Origin: Erythrophleum ivorense
Taxonomy: Eukaryota > Streptophyta > Magnoliopsida > Fabales > Fabaceae
DNA length: 64,000 bases
Assembly (NCBI GenBank): GCA_026724425.1
Contig: JAIUCV010000353.1
Span: 558,001 to 622,000, forward strand
Direction of reading: 5' to 3'
The notes beneath the pieces are model-generated. The model was not told the origin of the DNA. It searched no databases and worked only from the letters and a program-made list of their open reading frames with translations. Positions 1 to 12,449 of the stretch are shown here, piece by piece. Each line of letters starts with the position of its first letter. Position 1 is the first letter of the stretch. The translations under genes and the position numbers were made by a program.

Positions 1-1886
1 TCGCCATTAATAATTAATCTCATCTACAAATTGAATTAATTGACATGTCCTATCATTTATACACTATGCAACAATTAATTTCCTCACAACATTAACTAAG
101 AACTAAACACCAAATTAGGCAAACAAAACTTAAGCTCAAAAATTTTAAAAAATAAAAAGTTTTTTAATAAATTTTTATATAAAAATTTGAATAATTTAAA
201 ACAATAGAGTTCAAATTTTCAATTTAGATTCCTCATACCTAAACTTAGAATAAACATTGTTCCCAATATTCAGAACACAACATAACACAACATACAAGAA
301 ATAAGAGATAAAAAAAACTTCTTAAATATGCTTTACTCTTTGTCCACTTTAAGATCTTCTAAACTAAAAGGCAATTACAATAAAGCACCTTTACATGTAA
401 TTATCCTCTCAATCATAACTTGACAAAATGACCAAGATTAACAATTTATAACTCAATTGAGACATAACACCTAAATGTTATTAATCAATGAAAGTGTAAA
501 CTTTATACTAAAGCAGAGTTGTAATAATATTTTGGCGGAATCCACTTAGCAAATGTCTAAATAACCTTATAAAAATTTTTTGGGAATAGTTTAACACACT
601 AATAAATATTACCAAGCTAAATTTGCACATTCATAGCCATATAATTAGACTCATAGAATTCAAAAAATGGTATAACAAACAACAAATTCTAACAACTTGT
701 CAAAACAAAACACTGTGTATTCAGATGCAAATAAATAACTCATCTGTACATAAAATCATATGAACCTTATTTTTTGAGAAACTAGACAAGCAAAGGAAAA
801 TTTGGACAGACTTCATACAAAGATTCATTTGGATGTATTCCAAGCAAATCTACAAACTTAGGCCATAAATTCTATATAGCAAAACAAAGCATTGACTATA
901 AATAGGCAAAAATTATATAGCAAATGAATTCAATTGGTTCTAAAATTTTTATGCCTAATACATGACATCTAAACAAACATATCAATAAAAATTCATAACA
1001 AAATTTAAAGCCAATTGCTCCTAAGAAAATTTTCAAATCATGCCACAACAGTCATACTCATTCATAACAACACAAGGGGAAAAAGAAAGAAAGAAAGAAA
1101 GAAGAGTATACAAAGGGAATAATATTCAACATGTGAGTATATAAAGCGCAATTATAAACCCACTAAAAGGAATACAAAATTGATTAGAAATCGCTCCTAA
1201 ATTCATCTTTCAACTACTCAGCTCTTCTTCCCAATTTTAATCAACAATCATCTTAAGAGCATGTTATGAAAAACAAAAAGCTAAGGGCAAGAAAAACTAC
1301 AAAAATAAACTTATTTATGTATTTTTACTACTATATATTATTTATTTAGTTATGCTTGGATTGCTTCATAAGAAGTTCTTTTTTATTTTTATATAGTTTT
1401 TAGCCTAACTTTACATTAGAGCCTAGTCAGTTGTATCAAGACTATAATTGTCTTGCTTCCTTTTTTCTTAGGATAAGTAGGCTTCAGCAGAAATGGGTGT
1501 CTCTTCCACTTGAGAGCATATGATTCCTCAACCAATGACTTCATTAGAACACAGACTTTGGTTGACATATTAGGAAGGCTCCAATTTTAATTCTTCCTTG
1601 ACAAATTTAAAGGGGGTTTTCAAGAACTTCAAACACCTAGTAAAATTAACTTGGTTCTCTTAAGTAAGAATTGAAGACTTTGTTAGAGGATCCATAAGGT
1701 ACTTCTTGCCATTATCCTCTTAGACCATATTGTCTACTTTAGTCACATTACAATGCTTTTCTAATTCATTAGGAGATTACCTTATCAGAGCCATTTGGAA
1801 GGTCACTTCCTGGTCTTCTAACTTTGTAATACTCTCTCCTTCCTCCACACTCTACTAATGTTTCCTTTCAAATTGATTAGAAACCT

Positions 1887-2525
1887 CTAGAGCTCTTGTT
1901 CACTCTTCAAAGTAATATCCTTGCAATGTTCCTCATCTTCTCTTTTAAGAAAAGTCACCATATTGGTTGGAAGACTATCTTGTGGTCTATTATCAATGAT
2001 AGTGACTAATTTGCCTATTTGAGTCTCTAAATTTATAATTATGGCATTAGTCTTAGCCATATATTGTATAATCATATCTTTTAAGTTCAGTTTCTATTTT
2101 TGAACAAGGGCTCTTTCTTGTAGTTGGAAATTAGGACATTGTGATAGGTATATTGTATATGATGAAGAAGTTTGACTTTGATTTTAAGAAAATTTTTGTT
2201 TATAATTCCAACTAGGAAAATAATTGTTGGAATATAAATTATCTTAAATCCTATTGAAATCATTCTCCAACTATATAGCTTCTATATATTATAGGCACTA
2301 CTCCTAAAAGTGAGCCTCCCCACAAATATTAGTGATTATGAACAAGCATTGAGGATCACTAATATGAGCAAGAGAACTAGTGTGCAAATCAAAGTTATCA
2401 AACCTTCTATTAAATTCAACTAGTTGAACTATCAAATTATTCAAGGTATCAAATTCATACACACTAGCAACCCCTTTTTTCAACCATGGATATTCTGTTA
2501 TTATAAATAAAAATAATAGTAACAA
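1887..2525 (-). pseudogene. gag remnant of Athila-like element (copy A)
   Basis: Two short open stretches on the minus strand carry recognisable Ty3/gypsy Gag pieces. The part at 1887-2075 reads LETQIGKLVTIIDNRPQ... and ends ...EEHCKDITLKS, which matches the conserved C-terminal Gag pattern of Athila-type elements (LEnQiGqLa...NRPQGsLPs...EHCKAITLRSGKe). The part at 2304-2525 contains DPQCLFIITNICGEAHF, resembling the CxxCGxxH start of a Gag zinc knuckle. Stops and frame changes separate the pieces, so no functional protein can be made. The same two motifs occur in the same order in copy B. Confidence 0.7.
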
Positions 2526-2682
2526 AAACTAAGCACAAACAAAACAAAACAAAACAAAAACAAAAACAAGACAAGAAACAAAAGACTCAACAACGTTAAA
2601 AAAAATAAAAACAAAATAAATAAGGCTTGAATTTAGATTAAATGAGCTTAATATTAATATTAACAAAAAATTAGTGCACAAA

Positions 2683-2700
2683 TCCCTAGCAACTATGCAA
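2683..2700 (-). other. decayed primer-binding site, tRNA-Asp type
   Basis: The reverse complement reads TTGCATAGTTGCTAGGGA and is followed by TTTGTGCACTAA. The primer site of Athila/Tat gypsy elements, complementary to tRNA-Asp, is TGGCGCCGTTGCCGGGGA; 12 of 18 positions agree and four of the six differences are transitions. It lies just inside the LTR boundary at 2710 and fixes the element on the minus strand. Confidence 0.65.
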
Positions 2701-2709
2701 AAAACTTAT

Positions 2710-4090
2710 TGAGCTACCTAAATATATATGCAAGTAGAAATGCCACACAAGTAATATAGTGAAAAGTAAAGTATCATTCTTAGAGGATTTGTCATTAAGA
2801 TATTTGCTCAGTATTAAAATTGTGTATTTTAATCTAAATCAAGTTAACAATAAAAAGAATTTGAAATAAAACAAAATTAAATATATAAAAATAACAAAAT
2901 AAAGAGAAATAAAATTATAAATTAAATTAGAAAATAAAATGTTTAGGATTATGATTTTCCATAATATTTCATAGAAAACCAATAAACCTCTGTCTACCTT
3001 GCTCTTAATGATGATTAGCTTATAACTTTAATTTACTTGCAAGTATCTTTTGAATTACCTATAGATATTCCTTTAAACTAATTCATAATCTCTTAAGTAA
3101 TTGATTAAGAGATGTGATTAAGAATGACTCTTATTGTGGCTACACGAGGTCAATAGGTGCATTTCTATTTTATAAGTGTATCAATTCACTTAATATCGCA
3201 AGTTTCATGAACTCACACTACCCAATCTATGGTTCAGTATTAAATTCCCTTTCCCAAATTCATTTAAGTTATCCAAATTATCTATTAGTTTTTGCACACT
3301 TAAAAGTATTAAGAACAAAGATTGAATAAGTAAATCATACTAATAATTACATGTAAAAAGAGTAATTTCAACCTACTATATGTTAGGGTTCATCACAATC
3401 CCAATTCAACAATTTTTGCTTAGCATTACAATATAAATCAATGGAAAAACAAGGCATACATCAAATGGATATATAAATATAAGGAGATGTAAGTGAAGAA
3501 GGGACAAAATTAATTTAATCAATAAATCTTCTTTAAACCTAAGGCTTTTCCTTGATTTTGAAGGTCCAAAACCATGCCTTTTCCTCCCAAAACTATGCAG
3601 AAGTTAGCCTTTTAGCTTAATAGAGATACAAGCTCTTAAGCTTGGAAAAAAGTGAAGCAAAAATGTTGATGTTTCATGTTCTCACAATTGGTAGCTTCTA
3701 GTGGCTCAGTGCTATTCCATTTTAGTTCTTTAAATAAAAGTTGTTGAAATTTGGGTGCCACAATCCTAAAACTTTTTTAGTAGCAACTTTTACTTTCATC
3801 AACAATTTCTTGTCCTTTTCAACAATCATTCTCTTCTTTTGTTGCTATACACTTTGAACCTTCTAACCTTACAAAAAATAGAAACCCATGTAGTTACTAT
3901 TTACAATTTATTAAGAAATATTAAACAACTTAACAACCTAATTAAAAATCTAAATTAAACACACCAAAACACAACATATTTTCAACTAAAACAAAAGTTA
4001 ACTCAAACCTAAAGAAATGAAAAACTAAAACTTACTAAATATTGACTTAACTCATATTTGTTAAATTTATATACCAAAAACATAAAATAA
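2710..4090 (-). repeat. 5' LTR of Athila-like copy A (outer end truncated)
   Basis: The plus-strand start TGAGCTACC lies next to the primer site. The block is collinear with 37710-39154 (LTR of copy B), with the solo LTR at 5094-10168 and with 26073-27385. Compared with copy B, roughly 85 bp of the outer end, including the terminal TGATAA (minus strand), is missing at about 4085, where the sequence joins directly to the unit-tail block. The LTR encodes nothing. Confidence 0.7.
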
Positions 4091-5093
4091 ACTCATAGAA
4101 AGCTTGTATCCTAATGTATAGCAGTTGACATTGTCGACTTACCATCCGTCATAGATCTTAATCTCACCATAAGCTAGCCCTTGGCATCAACCTATGTTCA
4201 ATTAGTCTTAAGAAGCAATAATGCGCATGAATTCCTAATGTGAGACAATTGACAAAAATGGACCAATCTGGGATACCTTATGCCTAACCTTCACTCAAGC
4301 TAGCCTTGGCATCAACCTAAGTTCATTTAGTTATAAGGTGTGTTAATGTTTAGTGAATTCTAACTAATTAATTATAAAGATCCAAACTAGAGTGTTCATA
4401 ATCAATTAGAATAAGTCATATTCATCATAAACAATGAATGGAATTTATTGATCATTAATCATCCTCATGTAATGATCTAAACCAAAGTGATTATACTAGG
4501 ACTCAATTATTAATTACTTTTTAATTCATAACTAATGTCTTAACTAAGTGTTCAAACCGAAGTGGCTAAGCATTGACAATTAACCAACGACTAAGAGCTT
4601 CTAATAAAGGCCTTAAGTGTAAATACATAGTTCATATATAACAAAATCATCAAGTATATCATCATAGCAATTCATACATCATTACAAAAATCCCCAGTCC
4701 TAAATTAATACAATAAAATAGAAAAGACAAATAGAAGATAAATTATAGAGAAAAAGAGAAAACTATAGGAAACTATAGATCTACAATCTAAGTTAGATCC
4801 TAGTATTTCCTCTACATCAAGGACAGTCCATAACGCTAAAATGACACTTTGGTAGGATTCTAACACCTCTTAGATGCCTTTCTTAGTTTCTTTACATCTT
4901 ACTTGTGTTTATAGGTAAAGGAGAGAGAGAAAAGGTTGAGAATCACATCATTTTTTGTTCTATAATGTATTATAGTTATAAAATATGTAACTTACACAAT
5001 TGTGAAAATCTTTCAATTTTAAGGTTTCATAGCTTTTAAATTGTAACTAAGGAAAATTATGTACCTTTCATAATTGTAGAAAAAACATTTGCA
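4091..5093. repeat. unit-tail block of segmental duplication (unit 0, part 1)
   Basis: About 1 kb of non-coding sequence repeated at 39155-40180 and 53040-53990 in the same order and orientation. The block continues at 10169-10530 after interruption by the solo LTR. It contains degenerate short repeats built on GCAATTGTAGAAAAAGCA. Its origin is unclear; it may be an old LTR fragment carried along by the duplication. Confidence 0.65.
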
Positions 5094-8000
5094 TATAGCT
5101 TGTTTAAAAGCATATATGCAAGTATACATATCGCAACAATAATACAGTAATAAATAGAGTATCATTTTCATAAGAATTTTGTTACTAAGATAATTACTAT
5201 GTATGAAAATTGTGTACCTTAATCTAAATTAAACCAATAATAAAAGGTGATATAAAGTTAAATTAAAGTAAAGATATAAAAATGACAAAATAAATGAGAG
5301 ACATTATTTTAGATGATATTAGAAAGCAAAAGGGTCTAGAATTATAATTCTCCCTAACATTTTATATGAACTAGTTACCTTTCTTCCTTTTGCTCATAAT
5401 GTCATTTATTATCTAAGACTTTAATTTACTTACAAGCATATTTTAAATTATCTTTAGGCATTCCCCTAACCAATTTATAATTCCTCAAGTAATTGATTTA
5501 AAGGCTTAATCAAGAATAGGTCCAAATATAACTATGTAAGGCCAATAGATATATTTGTTAGGACTTACTATATCTCATTTACTTAGTACAATAGAATATC
5601 CAGTTACATAAAAGTATTCATTATAAAACCTTAGTAGTGGAAAATCAATTATTAAATACATCAAATAGACTTCCATTACCTAGAAATGGCATTTTTCCCA
5701 ATTCTAATTCATAATTCACATTTAAATATATGATATGATCTTATTATGCATATATGTAGCTCCCATATACAAAAAGGAACAAATTGCTTATTTTAGTTAT
5801 GATCACATATTGTAGCATAAATTTTTAAAATTCACAACTTAAATTACGCAACTCTAATCAATGCAAATTAAGTGTTATTTTAAAGCTTATTATATGGACT
5901 TTATACTATAAAAATTTTAAATCAAACTAAATCCATTTGGTCCTTCAAATCTTATGAAAATTCAATTTACTATAATATGAACAGTAACTGTTATGACAAA
6001 TTTTTTAGGTTAATTTTGAAAATTCCCCAAACATTTTATAGAGTTTTGAAACATATAAACTTTAGTTTTCTAGAAAGCTTTAATTGTCCTCAAAATGATT
6101 ACTAAATTTTAGTCCCAAATTGAGTCATTAAGGTAGTTAAGGACAAAAGGACATTTTATAACTTATTTGAACAAATTTTTTGTTCCAAAATAGTCAAATT
6201 GAGCTTTAATATGCTATCTCTTGCCGTTGGCAAATTTTAAATCATATATACATCATTTATGAATGGTTCACCATGTAAAAGTTGCCTTGTATCTACAAAT
6301 CACCATTCCACTTGAAGATATGCATGTAGGTTCAAGGGAATTCCCTACATCAAATCACGTTCCCATATAATATATATACATCAAATAGTTATACATTTGT
6401 GGTCTAATACTTTTGCATAAGTTGCTATTACATTTTATAAAAATATACATAAAAAAGAATATATACAAATATATGAATTCTAGCTACATCTTACTTCAGG
6501 AACCTATCTCTTTCTATTTTTCTTTGCTAACTTTACCTAGTATGGTTAATATGATACAAGGGATGAGATTTTAGGAAAAATCTCTGTAACAATATTTAAC
6601 CATTCTAATGCATATAATAAACAATTTAAGACTGAAATATGAGCATACAAGGTCCTATTCATATAAAATAATATAAAACATTGAATTTGCATGAAACATA
6701 TGAATTTATGTAGCCATGACATAAAACATACTAATTAGGCTCATCTCTAGGTTAGAGAAGAATTATTGTACTCAATTCCCTACCACTCTTGCTAAGAGCT
6801 AAAAACATATTTTATACATGTATAAAATCATAGTAGCATAGCTAACTCAAGCAATTCATAAAATAATCAATACACACAATGCATCTCAACTCAAATACAT
6901 CTAAATGCATATAAGGAAGGAAGAGTAAACTACCTAAAATATGCTTGACTTAGTGCCAAAACCACTTATTCAAACTTGATCATCTCATTAGCTCTAATTT
7001 AGTCTCACTATTTCCATATGGAGTGGTCCCTATTAATTTGGCCTATAACATCAAGATTGAGCACAACATTATTAATCATAACTCATACTTGCTTAACTTT
7101 ACTTCTATGATTCTTTGACTATGAATTAAGCCATTTAAAGTGCATTTAAAGCCCTTTATATGACACTTCCTCTATGCACATTTTCTAGTAGCTTTTTATG
7201 CTCATTTTTACCACATTTAATGGCTTAATATTGGTGAAATTCCTTCAAGATTCAACTCCCTTTAAGTTGTCCTTCATTTCGGCTTATAATTATGAATTTC
7301 ACTAGGCATGTTTTTTAGGCAAACTTGAGTCTCCTAAATTCATAATTCAAGCCACAAATTTTCTATTTTACTATTCATATGGCCATTGCTATTCATTTGG
7401 TCTAGTTTTTACCTGTGGCCACTTTTGAAACCCATTATGTCAACTCAGGCTTCAATATGCATCTTATCTCATTCAACTTCTAGACTTCTAATCTTCATCA
7501 TTCATGATTTATATGACTCAAATGAGATTCATTAAAGCCATCAATAGCATGCCTAAACATGTATAGAACAATGTTGTCTCACATTAGGCAATTTTGAACC
7601 TTAGAAATTGAACTTTTAAAATATAGCTTCTAAATTCTATTCAGTGCTTCCATTAGTGTCCATATTTCATTTTTAGTCTATTCAAAACTTTAGAATTAAT
7701 AAAACAACTCTTTAGGCCTTTCATTCTCTACATGATTGATGGGTGTCTTATCTACCATAACTTGGAGTTTTCATGGATTCAAGGGCAACCAAGCCTAGAT
7801 TCATAATCTTTGCACCTTAGAACATCTAAATACATCAAATGTACATCAAAATAGCATGAATTTCCAGCCTCCACTTGCTAGGTTGATTAGTGTGCCATAA
7901 CTTGAAATTTTCAAAGATTCAAATGAAATAGAAGCTAGAATCATGTTCCTCATGATTGATAACATTTAAAAAGATCAAAAGAACATGAAAACATCATAGA

Positions 8001-10168
8001 TTTCATATTCTCTGTCACTAGGCCAAAAATTTTTATGGCTAGAAACTTAAGATTTCTCAAGTGAAATTCATGAAACTTTACCTTCATGCTAAGCACTCTT
8101 CACATAGATCTTTTTTCCATTGATTGGAATCTTAAAAGGAGATCTTTTTCTTTTGGGGTTAAACCTAAATCTCCTCTTTTCAAGAAAATAAAACTACCAT
8201 TAGAAAACCCATTCAATGTAGATAAATGTTCCTAATTGTAGCTAGATGAGCATAGTTTGTTTACTTACCTAAATAAGGCCTTGAACTTTGTCTCTCCCCT
8301 CCCTCAACAAGCAAGTCCATGGCTAGACTTGGAGTTGTGGGTTTTTTGTCCAAATGCGTTAAGGAAGAAGGAGGCTTACTAAGGAAGCCTTTTATAATTT
8401 TTTAAAATGACTATTTTGCCTTTAAGTACACTTTTGCTTCGTGTGGGCTCATTTTGCGAACTTTTAAGAATTTGATTGCTCTCTACACAATTTTAAGTAC
8501 TTTTTCATATAAAAATATCATTTTTTTGGGTCTTAATGACTTAAAATTGTGAAAAATGACTTAGCTTAAATGACATAACTGCCTATCTTATTTTTCATGC
8601 AAAAAGGGTTTGAACCAATTTTGACTGTTCCTATGATTATTAGAACCCCTGAAAACCCTAATGAATTTTATTTTGGCATTTAAAGCCCTTTTTCTTGAGT
8701 TTATAAACCTTTGTTCAAAATTATGATTTTGCCACTGGTATGCCATTTAACTACATATAGTCACTCTGGCATTATTTTTGTATCGTAAGTGATCTTATAA
8801 CCCCATTTCTTGTCATCTCAATTGTTCTTCTACTCTTATTATACCTTATCTCATATTATATTGGGATCCAGTTCAATTAAAATACCAGATACCATACTTC
8901 TCTTTAAAATTACTGTTTTGCCCCTATCTTTATTGTGGCTAATCCAATATTCTTTTCTTTTCTTTTTTCAATACTTGGAACCAGTAGTGGCCCTTATTTC
9001 TTATTCTAATTAAGCTCTTGGCCCTTTATATCTTAGCCTTAACCCAAGTCTTGGGGTTTAACTTGATCTAAGATATTGGATGTTACAATATTCTTATTTT
9101 ACAAACGAATCAATCTACTTAATATTGTAAATTTCATGAATCTAGACTACTAAATCCATGGTCTAATCCTAAAATCTATTTTCTAAGTTCATTTAGGTTA
9201 CTCAAATCATCTAATAGTTTTCATTCATTTAGAAGCATGAAATACAAGGATTGAGTAAATAAATTATACCATTAATTATAAATAAATAGAGTAATTAAAA
9301 TATATTACAAGTTAGAGTATATCATAATTTCAAATTAATAAGTTTAGCTCATAACTACAAGAAATAACAAGATTAAGAACAAAGTATAAGCCCAATGGGT
9401 AAAGAAATATAAGGAAAAGTAAGGAAAAAAGAGAAAAACTGATTTAATCGATAAATCTTTCTCAAATCTAAGCTTCTCTTATGGCAAATGAAACTTCAAA
9501 CCCTTCTTTCTCCTTCCCAAAATGTTCAATAGTGGACTCTTTAAAGAAATGGAGAAACCCTTCTTAAAACTCTAAAAAAATGCAGCTAAAAATAATGTGT
9601 TTTGCACTTTTTTTGCAACGTGTTGTGGCATTATTGAATTTTTATTTGTAGCATTCAAGAATGTTGTAGCATGGAATTTTTATGCCATAGCACGTTGAAT
9701 CTTGTGATAGGATGCTAACGCACTTAAATTTGTTATCGTCGTGATGCATTTTTTATAGCAACACCTTTGAGTGTTATCTTTATCTTTATTTTTCCTTTTT
9801 CTTTTTAACTTTTTTTTTTAAAGCAAATCTTCTTAACTCTTGTTACTTTCTATTTCAAAACTTCTAAACTGTTTCTTTCTAATTTTAACTCTACAAAAAC
9901 ATAAAATCCATTTAATTACTATTTATAATTTATTAGCAAATATTAAACAATTGAACAACGTAAAACTTTAGATAAAAACACAAAACACAATTTATACTCG
10001 ACTAATACAAAAATTAATTCAAAATTAAGGAAATAAAATTAAAACTTACTAATATTAATTTAACTAAAATTTATTAATTTTATATACTAAAATTAAAATA
10101 AATTCAATATTTAATATGATTAGTCCCTTCAAATAATAAGAAAAGCATGATAATTTAAGAACTTATCA
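5094..10168 (-). mobile_element. solo LTR of the Athila-like family with 5-bp target duplication
   Basis: Flanked by direct 5-bp repeats TTGCA (5089-5093 and 10169-10173). The right end is TTATCA (minus-strand start TGATAA), as in the LTRs at 27385 and 39154; the left terminal TG has decayed to TA. After subtracting the nested insertion and its duplicated 5 bp, the LTR is 1538 bp, close to the 1445 bp of the intact 5' LTR of copy B. No internal sequence lies beside it, so it is best read as a solo LTR left by LTR-LTR recombination. The corresponding site without an LTR is seen near 40160. Confidence 0.75.
5556..9087 (-). mobile_element. LTR-like element (3532 bp) nested in the solo LTR
   Basis: Plus-strand ends are TGTTAGGACTT...GGATGTTACA, flanked by the 5-bp duplication ATATT (5551-5555 and 9088-9092). 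Removing it restores continuity with the other LTR copies. On the minus strand it begins TGTAACATCC, the same ten bases as the outer start of the nest at 29464-35949. No coding domain, primer site or internal LTR pair is visible, so it may be a long solo LTR or a coding-less derivative. The stretch is AT-rich with only short chance ORFs. Confidence 0.7.
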
Positions 10169-10530
10169 TTGCACAAATGTCATGCTAGGGTTTTTGAAAT
10201 CTTTGCATCGCAATTGTAGAAAAAGCACTTTTTGCAATTATGGAAGCACCTTGACTTAAACTCTAGTAAATTCTTGACTAATATTGACTTGCTTCCAACT
10301 TTTCCTCTGCACAAATAAACACAAATCTATTAGACTAATTTTAATTCTAAAAATTATTAAAAAGTAGCTAAATTTCTCATATATTTAATATTTACATAGA
10401 ATATAGAAATAAAAGAAAATATACCAAAAATATTAGAAAATAGCTTTAAAAATAGATGTATAAATATAGGTATAATTAGAACTTATCAATAAGCTTAAAA
10501 TATTATCTTCCTTCCTTAAATTCTTGACTT
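10169..10530. repeat. unit-tail block (unit 0, part 2)
   Basis: Continuation of the tail block after the solo LTR. It matches 40180-40530 and 53990-54330, including the motif GCAATTGTAGAAAAAGCAC and the closing sequence TTCTTGACTTAATT. No coding potential. Confidence 0.65.
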
Positions 10531-11025
10531 AATTAAACTATGAATAATGTCGTGGTTTGAAGAAAATTTGGGTGAGTTTTTTCTTATTTAGGTTTTGTAC
10601 TGATTGTTTCATTCATTTGGTGGAACCAAATTTGTGCCTGTGAGCTATTTGATTAAATACTACAGAGGAAAAGATAAAAAAAATGCCATCAGTTAACTTT
10701 AGTATCTTAATTTCATTTTAAAAGGGTGTTTTTGTTCAAGTAGTCACTTCTGTAGCTTACACCAAATTTATAAATGAACAGTATATCAAACACTTGATTC
10801 CATTGTGTTACACAGTGTTAGGTTTTATATGGTGTCACGCCATATAATCATACTTTAGCCTATACGAACTAATTCTATCTGACATTTTTCAGCCTTATTC
10901 TATGCAATGCACAAAACAGCCGGGCCTATTAGACATATATTGCATCTCCATTTTAGAATACTGTAAAATAGAATTTATAGTCAGGTTATGCATTAAGCAA
11001 ACTTGAGCCAAAGAGAACTGATTTA

Positions 11026-11205
11026 TCAGATCCCGAATCTCCTCCCCAAAGCACGAGTTTCCCATTTTGCTTTGAACCTTCTATGAATAGTCAGGAGAGC
11101 TGGCTTTCCACCAACAGAATCTGTAAGGGAATTGAGAAGGGAACAAATAGTATCTGCTGTTGAGTTATGAAGAATAACGCTTTCCTGACAACTTCCAATA
11201 TCAAT
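11026..11205 (-). pseudogene. unidentified coding-like segment, copy 1
   Basis: A minus-strand open stretch of about 59 codons with no start codon, beginning just after a possible splice acceptor (CACATAG). It includes VILHNSTADTICSLLNSLTD and then VGGKPALLTIHRRFKAKWE, ending at a stop at 11026-11028. The same frame is conserved in unit 2 (40965-41141, with one internal TGA) and partly in unit 3 (55020-55209, frame broken). The composition looks like a real exon rather than chance AT-rich sequence. I do not recognise the family. It is probably the last exon, or a relic, of a host gene trapped in the duplicated unit. Confidence 0.3.
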
Positions 11206-11777
11206 CTATGTGCTTAAAAGTTAAAACCAAATGATTTCTATAACTTTGCATTTGATTTTCTGCTTTGGGCATTTTAGTTCCCCAAATTGCAATAGACAGG
11301 GACGGAATCAGGAAAAATAATGAGGGGCAAAATGTGCTGCACTAGTGTTTACAATTGATATGCTTTTAATATGCTGTAAAAGTATTTAGTATTTCTATCT
11401 CTATTCACTAGCTAAAAATGTTTACCATTATTATTATAATTAGTGTCGTTAGACTCCAGGTATGGTTAAAATTTTCCTTTTCTTCTCGATAAAAAGGTAA
11501 AAGAAATAAATAGCTACATGATTACATTTTATAATATTATTCGATTTCATGCCATGAAGGGCAGTTGTTAAGACTTATGAGTTGCTTAGAGTGCTTTTCA
11601 TTGGGTTAACATGTAGTTAATTAGAGTGCTTATTAAAGTTTTAGAAGTTTAAGAGGAGAGGACAACATCATAATTCTGTCACTGTATAACAAGGAAGACT
11701 TGAAGATTATCTAGCTATAATGTTATACATAGTACAAGCAATAGGAAGAAACTTATACATGATCAATAAATAATAAC

Positions 11778-11798
11778 AACACCACCACCACCACCACA
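11778..11798. repeat. (ACC)n microsatellite
   Basis: About seven ACC units in the 3' flank of gene 1. The corresponding place in unit 2 (41755-41800) has ATA/ACA-type repeats instead. Confidence 0.9.
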
Positions 11799-11936
11799 GC
11801 TGTAAATGTGACACCAAAAAAAGGTACTGTTCCTGACAATTCATCAGTTGCATACATATATATTATATACTGCTGAGTACTGCTAACGGCATCAAGCAAC
11901 TAGCATAGGATGAAGAATAAGTTAACATTATTTTTT

Positions 11937-12341
11937 TTAATTTGATGGTGGAGGGGAGAAGAAAGGGAAGGATGGAATAGTAGTTGGGATTGAGGGAATG
12001 TTGGGTAATGAGTTGGTGGACGGCAATGGGGGAAGAGTGACCTGTGGGACTGTGGCAATGGTGGGGATGCTAGGAAGAGGAGGAAGCGTATTGGGTTTAG
12101 GCAGATTTGGTATATTAGTAGGCAAAGGGGGAACATTATTCGGCAGAGGCAGGGTTGGTATTGAAGGCAAAGGCGGTAATCCTGTTGGTTTAGGCAAAGT
12201 ACTGGGAATCCCAGGCAAGTTTGGCACAGAAGGTTGGGTTGTTTGCAGAAGATGACGAGCTGCTAGGCTCACACTCATCATGCTTGACAATATGAGAGCC
12301 ATAAGGAAAGTTGTAATGATGTATGTGCCAGAAGAAGCCAT
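11937..12341 (-). CDS. secreted proline-rich cell-wall-type protein, gene 1
   Basis: Single-exon gene of 134 residues. The start ATG (12339-12341) is the first one downstream of the TATA box. Residues 1-28 or so form a typical signal peptide (hydrophobic core FLMALILSSMMSVSLA), so the protein should enter the secretory pathway. The mature part begins ARHLLQTTQPSVP and is built of short repeats of the type LPPLPSIPT / PTLPLPNNVPPLPT, ending near FFSPPPSN with an extensin-like SPPP. There is no cysteine, transmembrane or catalytic motif in the mature part. It resembles plant hydroxyproline/proline-rich wall proteins in a broad sense (PELPK-like or PRP-like); exact family membership is not proven. 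It differs from the other three copies by IPSTLPKP, NIPNLPKP and IATVPQ. The frames on the opposite strand are glycine-rich shadows. Confidence 0.85.
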   Translation of the reverse strand: MASSGTYIITTFLMALILSSMMSVSLAARHLLQTTQPSVPNLPGIPSTLPKPTGLPPLPSIPTLPLPNNVPPLPTNIPNLPKPNTLPPLPSIPTIATVPQVTLPPLPSTNSLPNIPSIPTTIPSFPFFSPPPSN

Positions 12342-12432
12342 GGTTCAAGAATGAACTGCAAGAGTGAAGAAGAATGTGAAAAGAGGGAATTTGCTTTTAG
12401 TTTTGATGAGAAGCCAAGGGCGAGTTCTTGGT

Positions 12433-12440
12433 CTTATATA
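12433..12440 (-). promoter_or_regulatory. TATA box of proline-rich gene 1
   Basis: The minus strand reads CTATCTATATAAGACC. TATATAAG lies about 92-99 bp upstream of the ATG, implying a 5' UTR of about 60-70 bp. The same element is conserved in position in all four genes. Confidence 0.7.
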
Positions 12441-12449
12441 GATAGAGGT

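Larger units (their letters stand above)
1..2709 (-). mobile_element. Athila/Tat-like Ty3/gypsy element, copy A, internal region
   Basis: This is the 5' two-thirds of the internal region of a decayed gypsy-type element read on the minus strand; its 3' LTR lies outside the window. The sequence from base 1 matches 28537-29463 and then 35955-37709 collinearly, so copies A and B are the same family. Copy A lacks the 6.5-kb insertion present in copy B and therefore shows the uninterrupted site near base 920. A degraded gag and a primer-binding site are recognisable. No pol domain is visible in this part, so the element may be non-autonomous or may have lost pol. Confidence 0.75.
10545..11900. repeat. 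unit-head block (unit 1), downstream flank of gene 1
   Basis: Matches 40535-41920 and, up to about 55615, unit 3 (54340 onward), starting with a shared TGATTGTTTCATTCATTTGG motif. It contains a conserved small palindrome at 10826-10846 (TATATGG, 7-bp loop, CCATATA), an unidentified coding-like segment at 11026-11205 and the 3' flank of gene 1. Nothing else is recognisable. Confidence 0.65.
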
